Part shown: piece by piece, positions 25,654 to 34,336 of the stretch
How the letters are laid out: each line of letters begins with the position of its first letter
How positions within the stretch are numbered: the stretch's first letter is position 1
Assembly (NCBI GenBank): GCA_037045585.1
Contig: JBAOIR010000076.1
Coordinates: 62,001-126,000, forward strand
Source of the DNA: SSF14 sp037045585
GTDB lineage: Bacteria; Actinomycetota; Acidimicrobiia; Acidimicrobiales; Microtrichaceae
Direction: 5' to 3'
Length of the DNA stretch: 64,000 bases
Translations under genes and position numbers: made by a program
Notes under the pieces: generated by a model
The model's database searches: none
Told to the model about the DNA's origin: nothing
What the model saw: only the letters and a program-made list of their open reading frames with translations

Positions 25654-26328
25654 GTGAAGCGTGTGCTGATGTTGATCGGCCTTCCCGTGTTGTTGGGGCT
25701 GGTCTGGTGGTCGGGTGAGGCCAAGGGCCGCGCCGCGACCGCCGACGTCACCATCGACACCTCCAAGGTCGTCGAGGTTCGCACCTCGGTCATCGACCGG
25801 CTGACCGAGCTCGGCGCGACCAAGGCGTCGGAGGACACGGCGTACACCGACGGCGGCGACTCCGAGCTCACGTTCCGCGTCCCCCCGGCCAAGCTCGAGG
25901 CGGCGCTGCGAAAGCTCAACCTCGTCGGCGCCGTGGTGACCCGTCAGCGCGTCGAGGTCGACGACGTCACCGCCGACGCCAACAGCATCGCCGACCGCCT
26001 GTCGGGGGTGAGCGGCTGCCTCGACTCGCTCTCCAACGGCAACGCTGCCGATGACGCCGCCGGGATCGCGACCTGCCGGCAGCGGCTCGAAGCGGCGGCG
26101 AAGCAGGTCGAGGAGAGTCCCCAGGCCGCTCGCGACGCCGTCCTCCAGGTGCACATCACCCGAACGAGCACGACCAGCCCTGCGCTGATCGTCGCCGTGG
26201 TGCTCTTGGCGATCGCGTTGGCGACCATGGCCTACCTCACGATCCGCTCGGCGCGCTCGGACGTGTATGACATCACCGACCGTCGGCCGACACGTACCAC
26301 CGAGGACCTCTACCACCGCCGCAACTAG
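25654..26328 (+). CDS. Membrane-anchored protein, DUF4349-like
   Basis: This 224-residue protein has an N-terminal membrane segment (VLMLIGLPVLLGLVWW), an extracytoplasmic domain (SELTFRVPPAKLEAALRKL, VVTRQRVEVDDVTADANSI, helical QRLEAAAKQVEES) and a C-terminal span (ALIVAVVLLAIALATMAYL) with a short basic tail. The pattern of a coiled domain ending in a membrane helix matches DUF4349. Its start is 26 bases after the SDR stop. No biochemical role is known. Confidence 0.65.
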   Translation: MKRVLMLIGLPVLLGLVWWSGEAKGRAATADVTIDTSKVVEVRTSVIDRLTELGATKASEDTAYTDGGDSELTFRVPPAKLEAALRKLNLVGAVVTRQRVEVDDVTADANSIADRLSGVSGCLDSLSNGNAADDAAGIATCRQRLEAAAKQVEESPQAARDAVLQVHITRTSTTSPALIVAVVLLAIALATMAYLTIRSARSDVYDITDRRPTRTTEDLYHRRN

Positions 26329-26346
26329 CGGCGACACCCGAGACCG

Positions 26347-27051
26347 TCAGAGCAGGCGGTATCGCTGGAGGTACCCGGCGAGATCGTCGAGGCGTCCGTA
26401 CGAGCCGAGCGCCCGGATCATCTCGCGCGAACGGGCGAGCCAGTCGACGGTGCCCGGGACGATGGTCGGCACCGCTGCGATCAGCTCATCGACCGAGGCG
26501 ACGGACAACTCGCCGAGGCGGGTGATGTCGGGACCGGACCACCCTTCGGTGGCGATGACCAGCCGGTCGAGGTCCGCCGACGGAAGTGCACTTCCCCACG
26601 ACGACTCCCAGATACGGAATCGGCGGGCATCCCAGTCGGGCGGCGACACGAAGGCCATACGCTCGAATCCGCCGTCGCCGAACAGCTCGGCGGGGATCGT
26701 CCACGGCTGGTGCGATACCCCGATCAACACCACGTCGCTCGCCTCGTTCGCGCCGAGGATTGCAGCGAGTTCCTGGGGATCACGCTCGACCATCTCGTCG
26801 AGGGTCGGGATCAGGACCGCGTCGACACCCGCGACCGAGGTCAGCTCGTCGAGGAGCCGTTCGGCGATGTAGGTGACGCCACACCCTTCGGCACCGTGCA
26901 CGAGCACCCGGTGCGGCGGCCGGACCGCGGCGTCTCCGAGCAGATGGGCGGTCCACGGTGCGACGACGGTGGTCCGCAACCGGTGGACCGCCGGATACAT
27001 GCCGATGACCGCGTCGAGACCGGCGTCACGTACCGCCTGTGGTGCACCCAT
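26347..27051 (-). CDS. AAA+-like protein with defective Walker A motif
   Basis: This 234-residue soluble protein resembles a single AAA+ domain: phosphate-loop-like VLVHGAEGCGVTYIAERLL, then SDVVLIGVSHQP, ERMAFVSPPDWDARRFRIW and a lid-like C-terminal helical region (SGPDITRLGELS). The invariant Walker A lysine is replaced by valine (GAEGCGVT instead of GxxGxGKT), and the Walker B acidic pair is not evident. It may be a scaffold or regulator without ATPase activity. It lies between genes of the steroid regulon but no operator is seen at its start. Confidence 0.6.
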   Translation of the reverse strand: MGAPQAVRDAGLDAVIGMYPAVHRLRTTVVAPWTAHLLGDAAVRPPHRVLVHGAEGCGVTYIAERLLDELTSVAGVDAVLIPTLDEMVERDPQELAAILGANEASDVVLIGVSHQPWTIPAELFGDGGFERMAFVSPPDWDARRFRIWESSWGSALPSADLDRLVIATEGWSGPDITRLGELSVASVDELIAAVPTIVPGTVDWLARSREMIRALGSYGRLDDLAGYLQRYRLL

Positions 27052-27145
27052 CAGGTCAACGTACGGGTGGCGTGGCGGATCGCCCCCGGGGCCACGATGA
27101 ATTGATCCGAACGGCCCACGTCGGGCACGCTCTTGTCCGGCAGAC

Positions 27146-27160
27146 CTGACGGTCCGTCAG
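27146..27160. promoter_or_regulatory. Operator site 5 of the CTGAC-N5-GTCAG regulon
   Basis: CTGACGG-T-CCGTCAG is a perfect 7+7 inverted repeat around one base. It ends 13 bases before the ATG of the DUF35 gene, a repressing position. Confidence 0.75.
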
Positions 27161-27173
27161 AAAGGCGTCACCC

Positions 27174-27641
27174 ATGTCCAGGACCCGAGTCGCGGCCATC
27201 GAGGGATGGTTCACCCTCGACGACGAACCCCGTCTGATCGGCACCCGGTGCAGCGACAGCGGCACGGTGTTCTTCCCGCCCGAGACGACGATGTCCCGCG
27301 CTCCCGGGTACGCGTCCAGCACGCTCGAGCCGGTCGAGCTGAGCCGCACCGGCACGTTGTGGAGCTACACCAACGCCGGCTACCAGCCGCCCGACCCGTA
27401 CATCCCGGTCAGCGACCCCTACGAGCCCTTCTTCATCGCCGCGGTGGAGCTCGCCGCCGAGAAGATGGTCGTGTTGGGCCAGGTCGTCGCCGGGGTCACC
27501 CACGACGACCTGGGCGTCGGCACCGAGATGGAGCTCGTCCTCGACACGCTCTACAGCGACGACGACAACGACTATCTGATGTGGAAGTGGAAGCCGGTCG
27601 GATGGACCGCCGGGACCGACGAGAACGAAGGAACGGTCTGA
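27174..27641 (+). CDS. DUF35 OB-fold protein (acyl-CoA-associated)
   Basis: This 155-residue protein has the DUF35 layout: a short helical/zinc-ribbon-like start (EPRLIGTRCSDSGTVFFPPE; one Cys of the ribbon pair is kept), then an OB-fold (ELSRTGTLWSYTNAGYQPP, KMVVLGQVVAGVTHDDLGVG). DUF35 proteins pair with thiolase-like partners, as in steroid side-chain aldolases (ChsH2-Ltp2 type). The stop overlaps the thiolase start by one base (TGATG), strongly suggesting a complex. Confidence 0.82.
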   Translation: MSRTRVAAIEGWFTLDDEPRLIGTRCSDSGTVFFPPETTMSRAPGYASSTLEPVELSRTGTLWSYTNAGYQPPDPYIPVSDPYEPFFIAAVELAAEKMVVLGQVVAGVTHDDLGVGTEMELVLDTLYSDDDNDYLMWKWKPVGWTAGTDENEGTV

Positions 27642-28834
27642 TGGTGGACGAGGTCGCGATCATCGGGGTCGGAATGCACCCCTGGGGCAAGTGGGGCCGG
27701 AACTTCGTCGAGTACGGCGTCGCAGCAATCCGCGACGCCGTCGCCGATGCCGGCATCGACTACCGCGACGTGCAGTTCGTCGCCGGTGCCGACACCATGC
27801 GCAACGGCTACCCCGGCTATGTCGCCGGCGCCACGTTCGCCCAGGCGATGGGCTGGACCGGCATTCCCGTGACGTCCGCCTACGGCGCGTGCGCCTCCGG
27901 TGTGATGGCCATCGAGGCCGCCCGCCACCGGATCCTCGCCGGGTTGTGCGACGTGGCACTCGTCGTCGGGGCCGACACGACCCCGAAGGGCTTCCTCGCA
28001 CCGGCGAAGGGTGCGCGCGGCGACGACCCGGACTGGCTCCGCTTCCGGCTCCTCGGCGCCACGAACCCCACCTACTTCGGGCTGTACGCCCGGCGCCGTA
28101 TGGACGTGTACGGGGCGACACAGGACGACTTCGCCGCCGTCAAGGTCAAGAACGCCCGCCACGGACTGAACAACCCCTACGCCCGGTTCCGCAAGGAGTA
28201 CACCGTCGAGGACGTGAACAACTCGCCGGTCGTCGCCGACCCGCTGCGCCTGCTCGACATCTGCGCCACCTCCGACGGCGGTGCCGCCATGATCATCGCG
28301 TCGCCGGAATGGGCTGCGGCCCACGGCCACGCCGACGCCGTGCGCATCAAGGGTGTGTCGACGGTGACCCCGACGTTCCCCAACACCGTCATCGAGATGC
28401 CGAACTTCTCGACCGACAGCGCCGCCGGCATCGATGTCCCGCCGCGCACGTTCAAGCAGGCCATCGGCGACGCTGCGTACGCGCAGGCCGGCATCGGCCC
28501 CGACGAGGTCGACGTGGCCGAGGTGTACGACCTGTCGTCCGCGCTCGAGCTCGACTGGTACGAGGACCTCGGATTCTGCGGCCCCGGCGAGGCCGAGAAG
28601 ATGCTCCGCGACGGCCAGACGACCTTCGGCGGTCGCACGGTGGTGAACCCGTCGGGCGGTCTCGCCTGCTTCGGCGAAGCAGTGCCAGCGCAGGCGATCG
28701 CCCAGGTGTGCGAGCTGACCTGGCAGTTGCGTGGCCAGGCCACCGGCCGCCAGGCCGAGGGCGCCCGAGTGGGTATCACCGCCAACCAAGGCCTCTTCGG
28801 CCACGGCTCCAGCGTCATCGTCGCCCGGCCCTGA
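27641..28834 (+). CDS. Thiolase-like lipid-transfer (SCP-x/Ltp) protein
   Basis: This 397-residue thiolase-superfamily protein shows ITSAYGACASG-like segment TSAYGACASGVMAIEAAR (nucleophile Cys position), LLDICATSDGGAAMI, EVDVAEVYDLSSALELDWYEDLG and the C-terminal VVNPSGGLACFGEAVPAQAIAQV and ITANQGLFGHGSS. The GHP histidine loop of degradative thiolases is absent, as in steroid aldolases of the Ltp family. With the overlapping DUF35 gene it may act as a retro-aldolase or thiolase on a steroid-derived acyl-CoA. Confidence 0.85.
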   Translation: MVDEVAIIGVGMHPWGKWGRNFVEYGVAAIRDAVADAGIDYRDVQFVAGADTMRNGYPGYVAGATFAQAMGWTGIPVTSAYGACASGVMAIEAARHRILAGLCDVALVVGADTTPKGFLAPAKGARGDDPDWLRFRLLGATNPTYFGLYARRRMDVYGATQDDFAAVKVKNARHGLNNPYARFRKEYTVEDVNNSPVVADPLRLLDICATSDGGAAMIIASPEWAAAHGHADAVRIKGVSTVTPTFPNTVIEMPNFSTDSAAGIDVPPRTFKQAIGDAAYAQAGIGPDEVDVAEVYDLSSALELDWYEDLGFCGPGEAEKMLRDGQTTFGGRTVVNPSGGLACFGEAVPAQAIAQVCELTWQLRGQATGRQAEGARVGITANQGLFGHGSSVIVARP

Positions 28835-28852
28835 CCCTCTAGGGTCGCGGGC

Positions 28853-29593
28853 ATGACTCCCGCAGAGGCCGCAGCTGCCATCGGGCGCCCGATCGGATCA
28901 ATCGGGTCGCGTTTCATGTTCGATCCGACGACGTACTCCGACGCGGCCGAGTTCGGGTACAACGGCCTCGACTTCTACTTCGCCGGCCGTGCCGGGGTCC
29001 TCGGCGACGTCGCGGCCGACGTGGCGTCGGCGGCGCTGGGGTTCTTCGACGTCGACACCGTTCGAACGCTGTGGGACCAGGGCTGCGCCGTCGCCGGCAC
29101 GCGCGTTGCCGCGGAACGCTTCGGCGCCGCCTGTGCCCAATGGGGTCGTGACCATTTCGGTGGCGGCGTCGACTACGACGAGCTCAACCGGTTGGCCGCC
29201 CTGGTGATCGCCGCGGCCCCGGCGGCGGGGTTTCCCCTGTTCGCCGGATGGCGCTCCGTCCCCCTCGCCGCCGATGCGAAGGGCGCCGCCTGCCAACAGC
29301 TCAACACGTTGCGCGAGCTTCGCGGCGGAGCACACCTGGTCGCCGTGCTCGCCGCAGGCGTCACGCCGTTCGAGGCAGTCCTCGCCAAGGGTGGCGTCGC
29401 CAACGCCCAACTGTTCGGGTATCCCGAGCCCTATCCCGATGTCGCCGAACTCACTGCCCGGACCACCGACGCCCTGGCCGTCGCGGAGACGACGACCGAC
29501 CACCTCGTCGCGCCGGCGCTCGCCGTGTTGGACGAACCCGATCGGGACCGGTTCGTCGATCTCGTCGGGGCAACACGGCGCGCGCTGATCTGA
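28853..29593 (+). CDS. SCO6745-like family protein
   Basis: This 246-residue protein has the segment NGLDFYFAGRAGVLGDVAADVASAALGFF, matching the actinobacterial SCO6745/SalK family pattern (YFAGRAxPLG followed by xxVxAxFGFF; shown in parts: FYFAGRAGVLG, AALGFF). It also has AGWRSVPLAADAKGAACQQLNTLRELRGGAHLVAVLAAG (in parts: WRSVPLA, LRELRGGAHL). The role of the family is not established. It follows the thiolase by 18 bases and could be in the same operon. Confidence 0.65.
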   Translation: MTPAEAAAAIGRPIGSIGSRFMFDPTTYSDAAEFGYNGLDFYFAGRAGVLGDVAADVASAALGFFDVDTVRTLWDQGCAVAGTRVAAERFGAACAQWGRDHFGGGVDYDELNRLAALVIAAAPAAGFPLFAGWRSVPLAADAKGAACQQLNTLRELRGGAHLVAVLAAGVTPFEAVLAKGGVANAQLFGYPEPYPDVAELTARTTDALAVAETTTDHLVAPALAVLDEPDRDRFVDLVGATRRALI

Positions 29594-29599
29594 GCGACC

Positions 29600-30787
29600 G
29601 TGGCCCTCGCTCCGGCGCGACGGGCGCTGATCCAACCGTTCCACGTGATGGAGATCGTGGCGGCGGCCGCGGAACAGGAGCTCGCCACCGGTGACGTGCT
29701 CCATCTCGAGGTGGGCCAGCCGAGCAGTGGGGCACCACTCGGTGCCGTCGCTGCGGCGATCGGGCTGCTCGAGTCGGGCGCCCCGCTCGGATACACCCCG
29801 GCGTGCGGCATCGATCCGCTGCGGCGCCGGATCGCTCGGATGTACCACGACCGCCACGGCGTCGAGGTCCCGCCCGACCAGGTGATCGTCACCGCCGGCG
29901 CCTCGGGGGCGGTGGTGCTCGCGCTGCTGGCGTGCTTCGACCCCGGCGCCCGCATCGTCGTCACCGAGCCCGGCTACCCCTGCTATCGACAGATGATCGG
30001 CGCGCTCGATCTCGAGGCCGTGCCGGTCCGGATCGGTCCCGACGACGGCTTCCTCCTGACGCCGGCCGCGCTCGACGAGTGCCTCGCCACCGGTCCGATC
30101 GACGGCGTTGTGGTCGCGAGCCCGGCCAACCCGACGGGCACCGTGTACGACACCCAGCGCCTGGACGGACTGCGGGCCTGGTGCGCCGAACACGGGGTCC
30201 GCCTCGTGGCCGACGAGATCTACCACGGCATCACCTACGGGTCGACGGCCCCGACCGCGGTTGCCGGGGGCGCGGCGGCCGGCGAGGTCGTGATCGGCAG
30301 CTTCTCGAAGTACTTCTCGATGACCGGTTGGCGCCTCGGTTGGATGATCGTGCCCCCCGAGCTCGTCGAGCCCGTCGACCGACTGAGCCAGAACCTCTAC
30401 CTCTCGCCCCCCACGCTGGCCCAGCACGCCGCGCTCGCCGCGTTCGACGACCTCGCCGAACTCGACGGCCATGTCGAGCGGTACGCCGCGAACCGTGCGG
30501 CCCTGCTCGACGCGCTGGAGCGCATGGGGGTCACCGAGCTCGCTCCCTGCGACGGGGCGTTCTATCTGTACGGCAACGTCGCACGGTGGGGCATCGACAG
30601 CCGCGAGCTGGTCGACCAGTGGCTCCACGAGCTGGGCGTCGCCACGGCACCGGGGGTCGACTTCGATCCCGTCGACGGTCACCGGTGGATCCGGTGGTCC
30701 TTCGCCGGTTCGACCGCCGACGTCGTCGAGGCCGGCCGACGGCTGGTCGAATGGGCCGAGCGCATCGGGGACGGATCGGGTGCGTGA
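29600..30787 (+). CDS. Class I/II pyridoxal-phosphate aminotransferase
   Basis: This 395-residue fold-type I aminotransferase starts at GTG 29600, 6 bases after the preceding stop. It shows YTPACGIDPLRRRIARMY, TAGASGAVVLALLACFDPG, SPANPTGTVYD, VADEIYHGITYG and the PLP-binding lysine in SFSKYFSMTGWRLGW (about residue 235). The substrate cannot be predicted from the motifs; aspartate/aromatic aminotransferase-like. It overlaps the glycosyltransferase start by 8 bases. Confidence 0.9.
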   Translation: MALAPARRALIQPFHVMEIVAAAAEQELATGDVLHLEVGQPSSGAPLGAVAAAIGLLESGAPLGYTPACGIDPLRRRIARMYHDRHGVEVPPDQVIVTAGASGAVVLALLACFDPGARIVVTEPGYPCYRQMIGALDLEAVPVRIGPDDGFLLTPAALDECLATGPIDGVVVASPANPTGTVYDTQRLDGLRAWCAEHGVRLVADEIYHGITYGSTAPTAVAGGAAAGEVVIGSFSKYFSMTGWRLGWMIVPPELVEPVDRLSQNLYLSPPTLAQHAALAAFDDLAELDGHVERYAANRAALLDALERMGVTELAPCDGAFYLYGNVARWGIDSRELVDQWLHELGVATAPGVDFDPVDGHRWIRWSFAGSTADVVEAGRRLVEWAERIGDGSGA

Positions 30788-32192
30788 CGCTGTCCTGGAG
30801 TGGATCCGCTCCGCCGAATCGCCCATCCCCTCGGGCGTTCGCGCGTTGCGGCGAACGGTCGCCCGGACCAGCGCCCGCGTCACCCACCGCACCGTTCCCG
30901 CGTTCATGGACCACGTGGTGGCCTCAGCGGCGTCGGAACGACCGGCGCCGACGCACGACCGTGGAGCGTCCCGGCGACCGCGACGACGCCTCGTCGAGGT
31001 CAGCACCTACCCGCTCCACCCGCGACAGAGCGGAGGCCAGCTCCGGGGATGGCACCTCGCCGAGGCGCTCGGGCACGACGGGCTCACCGACGTCTCGGTC
31101 GTCAGCCTCACGACCGATCCGTCCCAGGCCGGGCGCCACGAGCTCGCTCCGGGGCTCGTCGAGATCTGCGTCGCGCTTCCACCCGCGCACGCAGCGCGCG
31201 AGACCGATCTGCGTCTCGTCACCGGCAACGTGTCGCTGACCGACATCGCCGCCGGACTCATGTGGTCGGGGTTGGATGAGTTCGTCGAGATCCTCGGCGA
31301 GGAGCTCGACGGGGCCTCCGCCGCCGTGCTCGTACAGCCCTACCTGGTCGACGCAGTGCGAGCGTTCGCCGCCGACATCCCCATCATCTGCGACGAGCAC
31401 AACGACGAACTCGCGCTGAAGGGCAGCATCATCCCCGACAACTCCGCAGGGAGGTGGCTCCTCGGTCACGTCGACCGTATCGAGCGCACCGCGGTCGAAC
31501 ACGCCGCACTCGTGACGGCGACGACCGACCTCGACCTCGACACGCTGGGTGCCCGCTACCGGATCGGTGCCCCGACGGCGGTCGTGCCGAACGGGGTCGA
31601 CACGACCGAGATCGAGTTCGTCGCCGGCGGAGACCGGCGACGACGCCGCCTGGCCCTCGCGCAGGACGTCGAGCTCGACCCTCGGCGCCCCGCTGCGCTG
31701 TTCGTGGGCTCGGGACACGGCCCGAACATCGACGCGGGCCGGGCCATCATCGAGGTCGCCCGCGAGGTTCCCGACACCGACTTCCTCCTCGCCGGCCGCC
31801 ACTCGTCGCTGCTGAACGTGCGGCACCTTCCACCCAACGTCCGGGTCCTCGGGCCGGTCTCCGACGACCTGCTCGACCTGCTCCTCTCTGCGTGCGACCT
31901 GGCGCTGAACCCCATGAGCGCCGGGAGCGGTTCGAACCTGAAGCTGCTCACGTACCTGGCCGCCGGGCTCCCCGTCGTGTCCACCATCGTCGGCGCACGT
32001 GGGATCGATGCCGACGCCGCCGGCGTCGCGACGGTGCCCCTCGCCGAACTCGCGGCCGGGATCCGCGACGTCGTGCGCCACGACAACACGGATCGCTCGC
32101 TTGCGGGTCGGCACTACGTCGAGGAGCATTGTGACTGGCGGGCGATCGGGCGACGCTTCGCAGCTCTGACCGCCGAGCACATCGACTCATGA
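30780..32192 (+). CDS. Glycosyltransferase, GT4-like
   Basis: From GTG 30780 this is 470 residues. The C-terminal half has the GT-B signature: VVPNGVDTTEIEF, RRPAALFVGSGHGPNIDAG, NVRVLGPVSDDLLDLLLSACDLALNPM and SGSNLKLLTYLAAGLPVVST. The N-terminal half has RQSGGQLRGWHLAEALG (acceptor-side glycine loop). A cell-envelope or exopolysaccharide role is expected. The stop overlaps the next glycosyltransferase (ATGA). The far-upstream open frame overlaps the aminotransferase and is not used. Confidence 0.82.
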   Translation: MRDAVLEWIRSAESPIPSGVRALRRTVARTSARVTHRTVPAFMDHVVASAASERPAPTHDRGASRRPRRRLVEVSTYPLHPRQSGGQLRGWHLAEALGHDGLTDVSVVSLTTDPSQAGRHELAPGLVEICVALPPAHAARETDLRLVTGNVSLTDIAAGLMWSGLDEFVEILGEELDGASAAVLVQPYLVDAVRAFAADIPIICDEHNDELALKGSIIPDNSAGRWLLGHVDRIERTAVEHAALVTATTDLDLDTLGARYRIGAPTAVVPNGVDTTEIEFVAGGDRRRRRLALAQDVELDPRRPAALFVGSGHGPNIDAGRAIIEVAREVPDTDFLLAGRHSSLLNVRHLPPNVRVLGPVSDDLLDLLLSACDLALNPMSAGSGSNLKLLTYLAAGLPVVSTIVGARGIDADAAGVATVPLAELAAGIRDVVRHDNTDRSLAGRHYVEEHCDWRAIGRRFAALTAEHIDS

Positions 32193-33524
32193 CCTTCCCC
32201 CCAGCTTCCCCACCCCCGGCCTCCGACGCGTCCGAGCCGGCTTCGACCCGCACTGTGTGGGTCGAGGTGTCCAACACGTTGGCCGTCGACTACGTCACCG
32301 GATTCCAACGCCACACCCGGGAGCTGCTCGCGCTGCCTCGGGCGCCTCGAAGGTCCGCTCACGTTCGTGCCGGTCCGGTGGTGCACCGAGTGCGCCACCT
32401 TCCGCCGGCTCACGGTCGCGGAACGTGCAGCGCTCGCCGTGTTCACACCACGCGACGCACCGCAGCGTTCACGACTTGCCCAGCTCACCGATCCGCTCCC
32501 CGAGACCCTCAAGCTCCGCGGCCGGGCGCTGATCCGCACCCGAATCGCCCATGCGGCGCGCGAGGAGCTGGCGCGTCGCCGCCGCATCCGCAACCACCCG
32601 CCCGGGCACGCGGAGCTCCGCATCGACGAGTGGCCCGCCGACTCGTGGTTCTTCGACCTCGAGGCGGCGTGGCACAACGTGCCACGCCGCGACGTGGTGC
32701 TGCCGTGGCTCCGCGACCGCGGTGTGCACACGTCGACCCTGGTCGCCGACGTCATGCCGACCCAGTTTCCCCAGTGGTTCGACGCCGGACAGATCCGACT
32801 GTTCTCGACGTTCATCGAGGCGCACCTGCGTCACTCGGAGAAGTTCGTCTGCATCTCCGAGTGCAGCCGCCGCGACGTCGAGGCCCTTGCCGAGCGGCTC
32901 GGCATCGCTGCCGACCTCGACACCTCCGTCATCACGATGGGTGCGAACTTCCAGCGGGCCGACGACCACCTGCCGCTCCCCGCCGAGGCACCGACCGGCC
33001 GGTACCTGCTCAGCGTTGCGACGGTGGAGCCGCGCAAGAACCACCGGTTGCTCATCGACGCGTTCGACCGCCTCAAGGAACGCCACCCCGACCTCGGCCT
33101 GGTCATGGTCGGCAAGGCGGGATGGATGACCGACGACCTGCAGGAGCTGATGCGGTCCCACGTCGACCAAGGTGCAAGGTTCCGCTGGCTCGACAAGGTC
33201 GACGACCGGTTGCTCGACGGCCTGTACCGCCACGCGTTCCTCGCGGTGCAGCCGGCGTTCTACGAGGGATTCGGCACGCCGGTCATCGAGGCGCTCGGCA
33301 ACGGGGTACCGACGCTGTCGTCGACCGGCGGTGCCCTGCCCGAGGCCGGCGGCGAATGGGCCGAGTACTTCGACCCGACCGATGTCGACGAGCTCGTCGA
33401 ACTCATCGAACGCCACCTCACCGACGTGGAGTACCACCGCGAACGCCGCGATGCCCTGGCGACGTATCGGCCGCCGTCCTGGGAGGACGGGGCGGCCGGC
33501 ATCGAGGAGGCCTTCCGACCGTGA
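32189..33524 (+). CDS. Glycosyltransferase, GT4-like, frameshifted near 32340
   Basis: The start ATG 32189 overlaps the preceding stop; the first frame gives TRTVWVEVSNTLAVDYVTGFQRHTRELLA, a typical GT4 N-terminus (shown in parts: VWVEVSNTLAVDY, GFQRHTRELL). The frame then degrades, and another frame continues LEGPLTFVPVRW, with TGRYLLSVATVEPRKNHRLL, YRHAFLAVQPAFYEGFGTPV and the donor-site EGFGTPVIEALGNGVPTLSS. A one-base indel between about 32325 and 32345 explains the break. Full length is about 445 residues. It probably acts with the preceding glycosyltransferase in surface polysaccharide synthesis. Confidence 0.75.
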
Positions 33525-34219
33525 CCGACCTGACCCGGACCGCCGCCGACGGTGCTCGCGACCCGGCCGCCGGCTCGCGACGTCGGCGGACGCTGCTGAT
33601 CGGCGGGGTCGTCTGGCTCGCGCTCGGCATCGTCCTCCTGGTGGTGATCGGCGGAGCGACCGGGTTCATCCCCGACGACCCGGTCGTCCCGCGCATCGGA
33701 TTCATCGACGCCGGCGACGGACGTACGGCCATCGTGGTCGGAGCGACGTCCTTCGCACAGACGGAGGGCATCGAGATCCGCTCTGGCAGCGACGCACGGG
33801 ACGGGCGCATCCTCTGGCATGTCACACGCTCGGATGGTTCGGCCACCGACGCCGACGCCGACGCCGACGGACGCATCGTGATCGGTGAGGTCCCCGACGG
33901 GTTCGACGAGGTCGAGCCGCTCGAGGCCGATCTGCCGACGCTCTGGCACGCCGAGGTCGACAACCGCTGCTACTTCGCTTCCAACACCGCCCCGAGGGCG
34001 CTGGCGACCGACCTGGTGACCCTCGAGTCCGGAGAACGGGTGACACCGGCCGGCTTCCAGGACGGCGACACCGGGTTCTCCAGCTGCGACACGAACTCGC
34101 TCGGCGGCCGCCTCGCGGCGTTCGCCGGCCTGATCTCCATCGCAATCGGCGGGGTGTTGGTGCTGGTGGTGTGGTGGGACCGTCGCCGCGGCCTCCCGCC
34201 CGAACTCACCGGCCAGTAG
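33521..34219 (+). CDS. Two-span membrane protein, unknown function
   Basis: This 232-residue protein starts at GTG 33521, overlapping the glycosyltransferase stop (GTGA). It has one span near the N-terminus (TLLIGGVVWLALGIVLLVVIG) and one near the C-terminus (AFAGLISIAIGGVLVLVVWW), with an extracytoplasmic domain of about 140 residues between, containing two Cys (RCYFAS, SSCDTN). The acidic repeat DADADAD is notable. No family recognised; operon position suggests a link to the glycosyltransferases. Confidence 0.65.
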   Translation: MTDLTRTAADGARDPAAGSRRRRTLLIGGVVWLALGIVLLVVIGGATGFIPDDPVVPRIGFIDAGDGRTAIVVGATSFAQTEGIEIRSGSDARDGRILWHVTRSDGSATDADADADGRIVIGEVPDGFDEVEPLEADLPTLWHAEVDNRCYFASNTAPRALATDLVTLESGERVTPAGFQDGDTGFSSCDTNSLGGRLAAFAGLISIAIGGVLVLVVWWDRRRGLPPELTGQ

Positions 34220-34275
34220 GTCATGCGCCGCGAGAAGCCGGTGGGCTATCGCCGCGCCGCCGATCCGTGCCAGAA

Positions 34276-34292
34276 GTGACGCGACACGTCAC
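34276..34292. repeat. Small inverted repeat between convergent genes
   Basis: GTGACG-CGACA-CGTCAC, 6-bp perfect arms with 5-base spacer, in the 117-base gap between the membrane protein gene and the convergent dioxygenase-like gene. It may be a short terminator or a TetR-like operator; nothing decides which. Confidence 0.3.
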
Positions 34293-34336
34293 ATCCAGCA
34301 CGAATTGCAGGACAGCACGACCGTCGCGAGGGGCGG

